The notes under the pieces were generated by a model. The model saw only the letters and a program-made list of their open reading frames with translations, was not told the origin of the DNA and did not search any database. From the NCBI GenBank assembly GCA_014529385.2, contig CM043968.1, forward strand, positions 25,161,513-25,225,512: 64,000 nucleotides of DNA. The letters run 5' to 3'. Numbering within the stretch: the first letter of the stretch is position 1; each line of letters starts with the position of its first letter. Positions 1 to 11,140 of this stretch are shown here, in pieces. A program made the translations under genes and the position numbers. The DNA comes from Adiantum capillus-veneris. Its lineage: Eukaryota; Streptophyta; Polypodiopsida; Polypodiales; Pteridaceae.

Positions 1-2744
1 TGCAAAGCAAAGTGCTTTGGCAGAATCTATGAGAAGCACACTGTGAAAAGCAAAGTGCTTTGACATACTTTATGTGAAGCAAGGCTTCTATTATGTGCAA
101 AGGTACTGTCCATTGACTCAGACTCAAAGATAATGGTACATAGATTTGACAATTACAAGATATAAGCTCAAAGTTTAAGTTTCACAAGGACAAACTGTGA
201 TGTATCCATGCCATTGTAATCATGTAGTGCATGTATGGACACCGCTCAGACGATCGAGACTTTCCTTAAATCCAAGGGCTTATTAGAATATCTTTCTGAT
301 ATGCATATGTGGCATGCCAGTATGATCAGTTCCATTGAAATATTGTTTACGCTTCCGCAATAACATCAGTTGCTCTGTTCATGATAAATTGAGACTGTTG
401 GCTGGGCTTGTGATTGTTGTATACGTATAGAATGACGAACAGTTCACCTTTTTGGCACTACACAGACGAGCACTCAATACATTTTATACTTCATGAGGAT
501 AGTCAGTAGGCATGGTCCTAGTAGGCATGGCCTCACTTTCAAGCTAGTCATTTATGGGAAGACACGACTAGCTTAAGCGAGCTTTCACGCAAGTAATCTC
601 TCTTCATGGAGGAAGAAGCTTCCTTCACGACTTAGTTGTGGATAAAATTCCACCTGAAGAAGATCTGCTGTTTAGTTGCAACATCAGTTATGTATCTAGG
701 AGTGGTAATTTCAGGGTCTGACCCAGCTAATACACAATCCCTCCATAGATGTGCAGAGTCGTAATTTGACCTCGTCACAATTGTACTTTCAAGGAAAGAA
801 TTTTGAAATCTACCAAGGGGTAGTAGACAGGTTCAACTTTCAAAGTTGATTTTCCTCACCATTAAAGTTGATAGACTCTGTTGGTCATCGTCCGCTACTA
901 GTTTGAGCAGTTTTCATGCAATGTCTACCCAAGGGGTTTGGAATGCAAACGCAACACCCAGAGTTATAACCAAGGACTTTGGATTGCAATGGCAACATCC
1001 AAAGTTACATATGCAATCTACTTGCATTTCACTACTTTTTTATTAGTGTTCCGAGGCCTTTGCATGCGGGAAATTTGGACAGGTTCCTTTCACTAGGATA
1101 AGTGAACACTATGTTCAACCTCCAGGTACGCATCTGGTTTGGTTTTATTTCCTTTGTTTTTTCCACGTAGGATGCACAAACTCTATTATCCTCCATTTTT
1201 TCTCTTACAAGCAATGACAAGGTCATGTAAGAGCCAAGAAATTTGGGTTGTTGTGTCCAATATAAGTTTCTGCATTATGCAGTTATAGACCCACTTGTAG
1301 GGTTTATTTGGCACATGTCACATGGGATGCAACATGGTCTAGGAACTCAAGGCGTTCGGTTTAGCCAATATGAGCATGGATAATGAGGGTCTCTCTCACG
1401 CACATCACATTCGTGTTTACAATTACCTCCACACCCAAGTACATCTCGTACTTGAAGGACATTTTTTCAGACATCCTTATCTGAGACATATTCCACATGT
1501 GGAGAATATCAGTCTCTGGGATCGACATTGGTGCCGCTACTTCAATTATGTTTCACAATGATGTCTCTAGGTGTTGGTAAAATCTGTGTTCTAGAGCATT
1601 TTTAGCACGACATATCAAGATAAATTTGAGTGGCCAAAAATTATCGGATACTTAGAATGACTTGTTACGGTACAAGTGCTGCTAAACAACATTACAAATG
1701 GTTGTTCATACATATAGCAAGGCTATGAGTTGTTAATGAAAAAGTTTCATTGTTCGTACCTAGAAGTGACTTTTGTTTCACCTTCTATTATGGTTCAAAC
1801 ATTTCAGCAACGCTTGCAAATGATTGCAATCGAAAGTATTTAGTTTCTTCTTGCAACTATTTACACTCCTCTTCAATGTGTGCTAGGAGCATCACATTTG
1901 CCATAAGTATTGGCACGGACGATAATGGATATACAGGTGTGGATCTGCTTTTTGCTAAATGCATGCACACTAGGTGTTATGGGCCCTAGTGTTTAGCAAA
2001 GGCTGATTTGGAACGGCATGCGTATTCATTAAGTTGTTGCTTCTGAAGCATTTTGGACTCTATGTGCAGTCTCTACGAGATTACTTTTACCAATCACCAA
2101 TAGAGGTCATGGCTCGGTTTCGGTGCTTGCGGATCTTTCAAGTTAACCATGATGGTTATTCAGGACATTGTTGATTCCTCAGCAATGTTGTACGATATTG
2201 TGATCCACGTTTACCAATCATTTGGGAAGACTGTTTGTAAACCGTGGGGGAGACACACCTCAGTTTTGTCAATTATCCAAGGGGATAGGTAGATTACAAA
2301 GTGTAATCTTGTGCTAAAGGATATGCAAAGTACGTACATTAGCACCAAGCAATCCAATTAATAAGCAATTATTGCTCTACTTAAAGTTTGCTTATCATAA
2401 GTTAAATCATGTTTGCGATTAGTTTTAGTCCCTTCATGTATAATTCAGGTTCTCAACCTTGAACACTAGCTATGGTGGGGTTGTTTATTGATATGAGAAG
2501 ATAAAAAGTCACAGACTTAAACTTGGCTGATGAGTTACGTCGGCAAGTTACGTTTAAGGAAAGTGAAAATAGGTACTCTTTCGGGTACATCTTAGTTGTG
2601 ATAACTAATTTCACATACTCAAGTGAGTTCTAAATGGAGTTTTACGCTATATTATCTATGCCACGGTTACACCAAGACAATTGCAACAACAGGACAAAAA
2701 TATGGAAAATCAAGATGTTACTCTTGGTTTCATTGAACTAAACC
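1..2744. other. Intergenic DNA, no recognised gene
   Basis: I see no convincing protein family, RNA gene or LTR boundary here on either strand. All reading frames are short and match nothing I recognise. A 16-base motif, AAAGCAAAGTGCTTTG, occurs twice near the left edge (4-19 and 47-62). The stretch may be the decayed interior of the element whose pol terminus and polypurine tract follow at 2745-2852, but nothing in it can be read as integrase or reverse transcriptase. Confidence 0.5.
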
Positions 2745-2852
2745 GTGTTCCCGTCAAAGCAAACAGCTAGATCCCTACAGGATGCCACTGTGGAAAACTT
2801 TCGTGTATCATCACTCTTGTTTTCGAGGACAAAAACGCTTCTCCAAGGGGGG
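2745..2852 (+). pseudogene. pol: End of a Ty3/gypsy pol with polypurine tract
   Basis: The plus-strand frame reads a terminus of the form SRTKTLLQGG, which resembles the C-terminal signature common at the end of plant Ty3/gypsy pol polyproteins. The last codons are the purine run AAGGGGGG, which directly abuts an LTR beginning TGTCATGCC. This overlap of coding end and polypurine tract is usual in plant gypsy elements. The run would prime plus-strand DNA synthesis. Nothing upstream can be read as integrase, so only the last few dozen codons are supported. It implies that the LTR at 2853 acted as the 3' LTR of an element lying to the left. Confidence 0.5.
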
Positions 2853-3630
2853 TGTCATGCCAAGGGCAATGGCCGGTGGTCAAGGACCAGGCCCAAGGGA
2901 CCGGCTGCAAGTGTGATTCTTGAGGATTGGGATTTTTGGCGTGCCAAGAGTCTCGCTTTACATTTAGATAGGATCAGAGGGTGGAGGACTCTCTAGGTCT
3001 TAGAGGGAGTTTAGGAAGCGTGTGTCTGGCCTAGATCCTTCGACTTAGGTAGTTGAGGTTGACTTAGGTAGTTTTAGGTAGTAGTCGAGTTCTAGAGTAG
3101 GAGTTGGAGTGGTAGAAGCGGTGAGAGGAGAGCTTGAGAGTCCGGAGAGGCCAAAAAGCAACCAAAAACACCATAAGTGGGGAACTAAATCTTTCTCCTA
3201 TGAAATGTTTCTCTTCCTCTTCCCTACCCTCTTTCTGGCTAGCTCTTTCCACCTTTGAAGGTGTTTGAGGCCTTGGGATAGTTAATGCTTTCCACAAAGT
3301 TTATGTTATTCTTGTGATGCATGAAGATTTCCATCTTCATTGCATCACCTAGATTTTATTGTACCAAGTCTCTCTTGATGGGAGAAGTTATAATACAAAT
3401 GCCTACCGGAGGGGGGACCGCCGGCTCCACATAAACCCGGTTCTCAACTATTGTCATGTTCTCTAAACTCTCTCTCTTACAAATTATTGTTCATGCCAAG
3501 TTAGCTAAATACTATGTTTATGTTGGTACCATCAATTATTTTCACCCCCTCTAAACTCACAAAGTAATTTCACAAAAGTACTTTCTCTAATTTTCACTAC
3601 TCTCAAAGTTAATAGGCGATTTCCATCACA
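2853..3630 (+). repeat. LTR of family A Ty3/gypsy element
   Basis: The segment begins TG (TGTCATGCC) after a polypurine tract and ends CA (CATCACA) just before a tRNA-iMet-like primer site, giving a 778-bp LTR with the standard TG...CA ends. No second copy is in the window, so boundaries rest on flanking signals only. It has a polypurine tract on its left and a primer site on its right, so it can be read as the 3' LTR of a left element, the 5' LTR of the right element, or an LTR shared by tandem copies. Confidence 0.6.
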
Positions 3631-3631
3631 T

Positions 3632-3643
3632 TGGTATAAGAGC
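3632..3643 (+). promoter_or_regulatory. Primer-binding site, tRNA-iMet type
   Basis: TGGTATAAGAGC lies one base after the LTR end and differs at one position from TGGTATCAGAGC, the usual plant initiator-methionine tRNA primer site. It marks the start of the family A internal region and its plus-strand orientation. Confidence 0.7.
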
Positions 3644-4002
3644 ATTTGGTTTCTCTTTTATTGCTTAAGAAGAGAGGTCCTTAAGTAACCTATAAATGGT
3701 TAATTTTGTTAATTATATTAGGGTAAGTGGGACTGGGATCTATTATTGGTTTTGTTGAGCCCACTACGTGGGATATGGTGCACACCTCGGGAGCTTTTGA
3801 CTTAATAATGGGGTCTTTTTAAACTTGCCTACGGCTTTACCATTATTGAGCCATAATAAGTCCAAAAGGAGCTAGCCCTTGGCAATTCTGCAATATTAGT
3901 CCCACTCCAATACTCTCTATAATTAACCACTTCAAGCCGTGGGTGTAGATACTTAAGTGCCGATTCTCAAAGTCTAAGAGGAGTGGCAACTAAGGTTTTG
4001 AA
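3644..4002 (+). other. Untranslated leader of family A element
   Basis: This stretch lies between the primer site and the first gag-like reading frame and has no coding signal. A short inverted pair (TTAATAATGG near 3803 and CCATTATTGA near 3840) could fold. Otherwise I see nothing in it. Confidence 0.4.
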
Positions 4003-4185
4003 TTGCCAAGGCATACACTAAGTAAGTCCACAAATTTTGTTAACATGGCTGACAATAACCCAAAGAGTAGAATGAACATTGATAACTTTGATTTTGCACA
4101 TGAAGGTGCTAATTATGATGCCCCCATGTTTGTCAATTATCTTGTTACTAGGTTGCAGCAAGCTATGCTTTGCAAGCCAAATTAA
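4003..4185 (+). pseudogene. gag: Gag N-terminal remnant, family A
   Basis: A 60-codon frame starts in the expected gag position after the leader. It reads MADNNPKSR then a short acidic stretch and ends at a stop. No capsid domain or zinc knuckle follows; within about 200 bases the sequence is already in the linker before reverse transcriptase. The bulk of gag and the protease have therefore been deleted from this copy. The assignment rests on position more than on residues. Confidence 0.4.
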
Positions 4186-4203
4186 TTCAACAACTTCGCA
4201 CTT

Positions 4204-5836
4204 ATGGGATTTCCCTTTCTCTCCAAGAGGAGAGAGAGCTTAGGAGGCCTCTTGAAGAGACCCTCAAAAGAAGACTCTCTCCCATATGAGAGGAGGAATC
4301 CACAGTCCCTAAAAGATCCTAATGTTTCATCAAATGTCAGTGGTAGGAATCAAGAAGAGTTAGACTTGTCTAATTGTCTACAAGGATTCCAAGACGTGTT
4401 CATCGATGATATCCCTATGGACTTACCTCCAAAACGAGGGAATGATAACCATCAAATTGAGCTCTTACCAGGAAGCTCACCACCTAACAAGCCTCCTTAG
4501 TGAGTTTCTCAAGCTCAACAATAGGAGATAATGAGTCAAGTACAAGAACTGGTTGACAAAGGGATGGTGAGGACTAGATCCTTTCCCTTGTTGTTCTCCA
4601 GTCCTTTTAGTGCAAAAGAAAGATGGTACATGCCGTATGTGTGTAGACTATCGAGCATTAAATCATATCACTATCAAAAAAAGATTTCACGTGCCTCGGT
4701 AGAAGATCTGTTTGATAAGATACAAGGCTATACCTACTTCGGTAGGATTGACCTTAAAAGTGGCTATAATTAAACAAGGATAGTGGATGAACATAAAGAC
4801 CCTGTTTCGCACAACGGTTGGTCTTAATGAATATCTAGTCATGCCTTTTGGCTTGACTAATACATTGACCACATTTAATCAATTAATATTCTTTAGACCC
4901 TACCGCAAATTTTTCTTTGATCAAATCATCATCTACTCCAAGTCCTTGGAGGAACACAAGCAACATCTCCAAGTGAATTTTCAAGCATTGAGGGAGAACA
5001 AGCTTTTTCTCAACCAAAAGAAAAGTGAATTTTTTCTTCAAGAAATTCAATACTTAGGTCAAATTATCTCTCAAGATGGTATTTGGATGGATCCATCGAA
5101 GTTATAGGTAATAAAAGCATGGCCTAATCCAAGGAATCTACTTGAGCTAAGAAGCTTTATTGGTATGTCTATAGCGCTTCATAGCTAAATTTTCTCAAAT
5201 AGCAGGACCATTACATGACTTAACAAAGAAGAAAGTTAAGTATTCATGGACTGCTAAGGAGCAAAAAAAATTTAACATGCTCAAAGAGAAGCTTACCTCC
5301 CAACCAGTTCTCATGCTTTCGGATTTCTCAAAGCCAGGCTCATTACAGATGAACGTGGCTTAAGCATTTATGAGAAAGAGCTTTTAGCTATTCTACATGC
5401 CCTAGACACATGGAAGTACTATTTATTGGGGACTCCATTTAGTCTATAAACCGACCACCAAAGTCTCAAGTACTTCATGACCCAAACCAAGCTTTTCGAC
5501 AAACAAATGAGGTGGGGAAATTTTCTTTCGCAATTTACTTTCCATATTTCTCACGTTGCTGGTAAGCATAATCAAGTGGCCAATGCACTTTCACAACGAC
5601 CAAAAGTTAATGCAGTGTCTACATCCACTCACAATGATCTATCTTCTATGATAGATGAGTATGCTACTGACCCCGACTATAGAGACATAATGTCATCCCT
5701 TGCTTTGGGGAAGAAAGAGGATACATTCACCTTGCAGGATGGTTATCTTCTCCATAAAAATAGGCTATGTGTTACCCACTCCCGTCCGTGAGAAAGTCAT
5801 GAATGAATCCCATGCTCCTCCCTATGTGGAAAAAGG
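4204..5836 (+). pseudogene. pol: Decayed reverse transcriptase-RNase H, family A
   Basis: Consecutive plus-strand frames carry, in order, the protease-RT linker (FQDVFIDDIP, then LPPKRG and a PGSSPPNKPP segment), the RT fingers (VQELVDKGMV), the palm entry RIDLKSGYN, the MPFGL motif and the region around the catalytic aspartates. There the usual DD reads DQ (FDQIIIYSKS), so the polymerase site is lost. RNase H follows with TDHQSLKYF near 5452 and HVAGKHNQVANALSQR near 5550. The frame then enters the region before integrase and stops at about 5836, where family C sequence begins. Several frameshifts and stops mean no enzyme is made. The motifs are those of plant Ty3/gypsy elements using a tRNA-iMet primer. 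Confidence 0.85.
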
Positions 5837-7862
5837 AGGCCAATGACCCTAAAGCCTATTGCTAAGGAGCCAAAGATATCTGAGATGACTTTAGCAAATC
5901 TCACCAAGTCCATTCAAGAGAGTCTTAGAGACAATCGTGCTCCACAAAACAATCATATGTATCCAAGAAGGGAGCAACAATGGTGCTCAATATGCTATGG
6001 TCCGCATAGTACAAGTGAATGCCCTACTTTTAGAGTAAAAGTCAATGGGAATTGCAATGCATGTGGGAGGTATGGTCATCAAGCTAAGGATTGCATAGTA
6101 TTTAAGCACGCGATGGCCAATAGACCAACCTTAGCATGGACATAAACACCTCGAGTGCCTGCATTGATGCCAGCATCACCTCTTTAAACAATCATCACAA
6201 CACAAGGTCCCTAGGGCCCAAAATGTTGTTCAAACAACACCCTTACCACCCCTAGTGCTAGGACCGCAACCACCACATTCGAGAATGACTTTTGTGAATC
6301 AAGTGGATTGTGAGTCATCTATTGCTTGTTTGGAAGGCTGTGAGGAAGATATAAACCCTAATATTGCCTATGGAATTGATGCAGTTGAAGAAATTCCACA
6401 ATATTACATGGAGGACCATTGGGGACAAGTCAAACCTGTCTATCAAGTAGCTGCTCTTGCGGTAAGAGACCAAAATTTCAATTACACTTCCAAGAGACCA
6501 CATCTTCAATGCTATGAGTGTGGAGGTCCACATCATGTAGCCCAGTGTCTGATTAGGCTACAAAAGAATGCTACACTAATGCAAAGCAATCAAGTGAGCA
6601 CGTCTACAATGCTGATACTCATGTGTAACCGATGTGGCATAGATCATTTGATTGCCCAATTTCTGAATAATCCAGATGCACCAAAGATCACACCATTAAA
6701 CTTTATTGAGATTACCGAGGAGCCGTCACAAAGTACAACTGTGGTATTAGTAAATGTACTCACACTATCCATGCTCCAAAAACAAAATTATATTCTCAAA
6801 GAAAGAGACACTATTCATTGTACAATCTTAGAAGAAGAAGAAAGCATGAAGGAAGAGATCACAAAAAGCAGCAAAAGTCAGACCCCAGTTCAAAGACCAA
6901 CATAGGGACTGGTGACGACCCTGTATATACGAACAACACTGAAGAGGATTTTGATTCAGGTGAAACAATGGAGACCAAAATGACTGCTAGGAAAGAAATA
7001 AACAAGAAAGATCGTCATGAGCCACAATGGTCAGGACCCAAGAAGAAGATAGGAACTTACCCAAACCCTATAGAGGAGATCGAGCAAGTCAAGCAATCAA
7101 GGAGTTTGGTAGAAGAGACTCAAAAGGATTTAGGGCAAGCACCTAGGCAGATCCAAATTACAGAAACAGTGTTCCCTACACAACAAAAATATCACAAAGT
7201 CCATGGACCCCTAGCCATACCTAGTGTCATCCAAGAAGAAGTTGACTTAAAGTCATGGGAAAGTGGGTGTACTCACTTCTTGTTGGAAAGAATTTTTACA
7301 GAGGGACTACGTGATCCTATCCAAGAAATGGAGATCCCATCTTCCCCATGTCAAGGGACTGAAGCCCAAAAGGTGCCGTTAATATTGCCAAAATGATGGA
7401 TTTCATAGCGTCAAAAGTTAGAACCATCATCATGTCTAAACTATATGGAGACTGCGAGCTATTCTTAGCTCTTCGAGCTTTCCTCAATGGAGAACTGAAG
7501 GTCGGGCTACCACAATTTTCACAGATGGATGGAGCTAGTGTGATGCCAATAGAGGAGGAACACTTAGATCCACAACCCAACCTAGATGAGAATTCTATTG
7601 TAGGAATGTCTGTTAACAAGTTGGGACAATACTTTGAGGGAGATAAATCCAATCCAATCCAACCATAGCAATCACTACCAAGGGATTAACTGTGAACGGC
7701 ATCCTTGATGGTGGCGCTGGGGTTAGCATTCTGATTAAAAATTGTTGGGAAACTATGGGAAGACCTCACCTTGGGACCACAACCATAGTAGTAAAGATGG
7801 CCAATGGGTCTATTGTTAAACCTATTGGGATGCTAGAAGATCTCAAGATCAAGGTGTTTCTC
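5837..7862 (+). pseudogene. gag: Gag-protease of family C, copy C1
   Basis: This plus-strand copy starts inside gag and runs through four CCHC zinc knuckles to the start of a retropepsin. Knuckles read CSICYGPHSTSEC and CNACGRYGHQAKDC (about 5985-6100), CYECGGPHHVAQC (about 6510) and CNRCGIDHLIAQF (about 6625; the last Cys is lost here but present in copy C2). A long charged linker follows, then the protease N-terminal half with a GILDGGAGV-like active site (about 7690) and the GRPHL strand. It ends at the palindrome centre before the second half of the protease. In-frame stops near 6143 and 6903 and frameshifts near 6850 and 7395 inactivate it. Gag would form the particle shell and the protease would cut it. 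Confidence 0.85.
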
Positions 7863-9875
7863 TAGTGAGAAACACCTTGATCTTGAGATCTTCTAGCATC
7901 CCAATAGGTTTAACAATAGACCCATTGGCCATCTTTACTACTATGGTTGTGGTCCCAAGGTGAGGTCTTCCCATAGTTTCCCAACAATTTTTAGTCACAA
8001 TGGTAACCCTAGCACCACCATCAAGGATTCCCTTCACAATTAATCCCTTGGTAGTGATTGGTATGATCGCATTGGATTCATTCGCCCTCAATGTATTGTC
8101 CCAACTTGTTAGCAGGTATTCCTACAATAGAGTTCTCATCTAGGTTGGTTTGTGGATCTAAGTGTTCCTCCTCTATTGGCATCTCCCTAGCTCCATCCAT
8201 CTGTGAAAATTGTGGTAGACCGACCTTCAGTTCTCCATTGCGGAAAGCTCGCAGAGCTAAGAATCGCTCGGGGTCTCCATATAGTTTGGACATGATGATG
8301 GTTCTAACTTTTGAAGCCATGAAATCCATCAATTTGGCAATATTTAACGGCACCTTTTGGGCTTCATTCCCTTGACGTGGGGAAGATGTGATCTCCATTT
8401 CTTTGATAGGGTCAAGAGTCCCTTTGTAAACATTCTTTCCAACAAGAAGTGAGTACGCCCACTTTTCCATGACTTTAAGTCAATTTCTTCTTGGATGACA
8501 CTAGGTATGGCTAGGAGTCTATGGACTTTGTGATATTATTGTTGTGTAGGGAACACTTTGTCTATAATTTGGATCTACCTAGGTGCTCGCCCTGAATCCT
8601 TTTGGCTCTCTTCTACCAAACTCCTTAATTGCTTGACTTGTTCGATCTCCTCTGTAGGGTTTGGGTAAGTTCCTATCTTCTTCTTGGGTCCTGGCCATTG
8701 TGGCTCATGACGATCTTTCTTGTTTATTTCTTTCTTAGTGGTCATTTTGGTCTCCATGGTTTCACCTGAATCAAAATCCTCTTCACTGTTGTTCATATAT
8801 ACAAGGTCGTCACCAGTCCCTATGTTGGTCTTTGAACTAGGGTCTGACTTTTGCTGCTTTTGTCAATCTCTTCCTTCGTGTTTTCTTCTTCTTTTGAGAT
8901 TGGACAATTGGTAGTGTCTCTCTCTTCAAGAATATAATTTTGTTTTTGGAGCATCGATCATGTGAGTACATTTACTAGTACCACAGGTGTACTTTGTGAA
9001 GGCTCCTTGGTAGCCTCAATCAAGTTTACTGGTGTGATCTTCGGCGCATCTGGATTATTCAAACATTGGGCAAACAAATGATCTATGCCACATTGGTTAC
9101 ATATGAGTATCGGCATTGTAGATGTGCTTGCTTGATTGGTTTGCATTAGTGTAGCATTCTTTTGTAGCCTAATAGGACACTCGGTCCACACTCATAGCAT
9201 TGAAGAGGTGGTCTCTTGGCAGTGTAATTGACATTTTGGCCTCTTACCACAAGAGCAGCTACTTGATAGACAGGTTTTACTTGTCCCCAATAGTCTTGCA
9301 TGTAATGTTGTGGACTTTTTTCAAGTGCGTCAATTCCATAGGCAATATTAGGGTCTATATCTTCCTCACAGCCTTCCAAACAAGCAATAGATGACTCACA
9401 ACCCACTTGATTCATAATAGTGATTCTCGAATGTGGTGGTTGTGGTTCTAGCACTGGAGGTGGTAAGGGTGTTGTTTGAACAACATTTTTGGCCCTAGGG
9501 ACCATGTGTTGTGACGTTTATTCAAGAGGTGGGGCCGGCATCAATGCAGGCACTCGAGTTGTGTCTTTCCATGCTAAGGTTGGTCTATTGGCCATCGCGT
9601 GCTTAAATACTATGCAATCCTTAGCTTGATGATCATACCTCCCACATGCATTGCAAATCCCATTGAATTTTACTCTAAAAGTAGGGAATTCACTGGTACT
9701 ATGCGGACCATAACATACTAAGCACCATTGTTGCTCCCTTCTTGGATACATATGATCGTTTGTGGAGCAAGCTTGTCTCTAAGACTCTCTTGAATGGCCT
9801 TGGTGAGATCTGCTAAAGTCATCTTGGATATATTTCGCTCCTTAACAATAGGCTTTAGGTTCATTGGTTGATGTC
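5837..9875. repeat. Giant inverted repeat, two arms of about 2 kb
   Basis: The left arm (5837-7862) and right arm (7867 to about 9875) are reverse complements of the same gag-protease sequence, separated only by TAGT at 7863-7866. By eye the innermost 120 bases of each arm are identical; farther out the arms differ at roughly one base in ten. Both arms end at the same codon of the protease, so the join is not a chance meeting of two independently truncated copies. See findings for mechanism. Confidence 0.9.
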
Positions 9876-10170
9876 CGATGCTCGCGGTTTAGTAGATTTA
9901 GGCTCAACCGACACTCTTTCTCCTTGAGTCATTAAATTATCCTCCTACTAGATTGCATTGGTGGTGACTTCTTCCCAAGTGGTGATACCTCTAATGACTA
10001 GGCCATTGTAGATATCCTCATGTCGTAATCTCCTAATGAATCTATCAAGCAATTGGTTATTATTGAAGTGCTCATTTGGATTACAACGAGAATTTAAATG
10101 CTTCAAGAGACTAATAAAGTCTCTCACGGACTCTTCTTCCTCATGTTGGGCTTTTTGGAGCTGAAATGGT
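7867..10170 (-). pseudogene. gag: Gag-protease of family C, copy C2
   Basis: Minus-strand mirror of C1, extended at its 5' side by about 300 bases that C1 lacks. Reading leftwards from 10170 it has the end of the capsid region, knuckles LVCYGPHSTSEF and CNACGRYDHQAKDC (about 9740-9620), a third knuckle beginning CYECG (about 9200), a fourth intact knuckle CNQCGIDHLFAQC (about 9100-9060), the charged linker and the protease start, where GILDGGARV carries Asp-Gly-Gly instead of the usual Asp-Thr/Ser-Gly. Stops and frameshifts break it. The rest of this gag probably resumes at 63669-64000, on the far side of the LTR-B block. Confidence 0.85.
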
Positions 10171-10420
10171 ATAGTTTGTTTTTTGATTCACTTGGATTCC
10201 GACTGAGTTGTCACATCACAGGTGAATCAAAAAAAGAATCTTCTAAAATATGAGGAATCTCATGGCGTGCTATATATCATTAGATAGACCTTGAAGAGGA
10301 TATTCTAACTGTCAAACTTTCGCCAACTTTTAATTTTGTTTGCAAAAATTTATCCATGCACCCGTTTTGGTAGAGAGAGGTAAAGTCAAACTCCTTAAAG
10401 GGCCCCTTTGTGAGTCCAAA
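10171..10420. other. Unassigned segment with a short inverted repeat
   Basis: Family C gag homology stops near 10170 and LTR-B starts at 10421. The 250 bases between match neither. They contain a 16-base inverted pair, TTTTTTGATTCACTTG at about 10178-10193 and its near reverse complement at 10219-10234. It may be the remains of a small insertion in gag that LTR-B later entered. I see no gene. Confidence 0.4.
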
Positions 10421-10645
10421 TGTGCGTGTATGTCGCACGTGTCAATGCAAGGAACTTACCGATACACTTTGTGCGAGCCACAAATGGCTCCAAGCACACA
10501 ATAAACATAAACTAGTAAGCTCAAAGATGGCGATGGTGTGTCACTCACCGCTCTACGCTTGCTGTCATGGAGGATTCCTCGCCGTGAAGAAAAGGGAGAC
10601 GCTGCTATGCCACGCTCAACCGCTTCGCCGCCGTCGTGCCGCCGC

Positions 10646-10686
<41 letters not shown>

Positions 10687-10995
10687 GCATACACACACAC
10701 ACAAGGAGATGAAGAAAAAGAACATGGAGATGGAGCAAGAGCACTCTTCAATTGCAAAAATGAGAGAATGAGTGACTCTTTAGGTTTAGTTGACTTCTAT
10801 ATGAGCTCGCTCCATTCACACTTGGGCGCCCATGCTTAGCCAACTAATCCCTTGAATGTTCCAGTTAGAGTGCGCCTCTCATCGGCAATCACTCTTACCC
10901 TTTTCCTATTGGAACGACAAGCCTGGTACCTGACTCTACCAAATAAATAATACGGCGTCCATTGTAGGTGATAGGAATGTGCGTGAGGGTTAACA
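10421..10995 (-). repeat. LTR of family B, left copy
   Basis: 575-bp LTR. On the minus strand it begins TGTTAACCCTCAC and ends ...CACA. It matches 62997-63653 along its whole length at very roughly 90 percent by eye, apart from the microsatellite in the middle, which is shorter here. On its right a minus-strand polypurine tract (10996-11007) makes this the 3' LTR. Confidence 0.8.
10650..10705. repeat. (CT)n(CA)n microsatellite inside LTR-B
   Basis: About 18 CT units followed by a short interrupted CA run. The right LTR-B copy has the same two-part array at the same place but much longer. Reading frames running through it on either strand encode only repeats and are not genes. Confidence 0.95.
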
Positions 10996-11140
10996 TGCCC
11001 CCCTTCCTGATTTAGATTACGTCCTCGGAAGCTATTGAGTTCAATTTCGTTCATTGAGGTGGAAGAGCATTTGAGATGAATGTCCTTAGCCTTCTTCAAT
11101 CATTGCAAAATCAAACAACATTGGCACAGTAATTGCATTC
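10996..11140 (-). pseudogene. pol: End of family B pol with polypurine tract
   Basis: The minus-strand frame ends with ELNSFRGRNLNQEGG, where the last codons are the purine run AGGAAGGGGGG touching LTR-B. The same terminus, FRLAQEGG or SLGRGE next to a purine run, ends the pol of elements D and T2 in this window, so the family relation is clear. Homology is lost upstream (to the right) near 11140. No catalytic domain remains. Confidence 0.55.
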
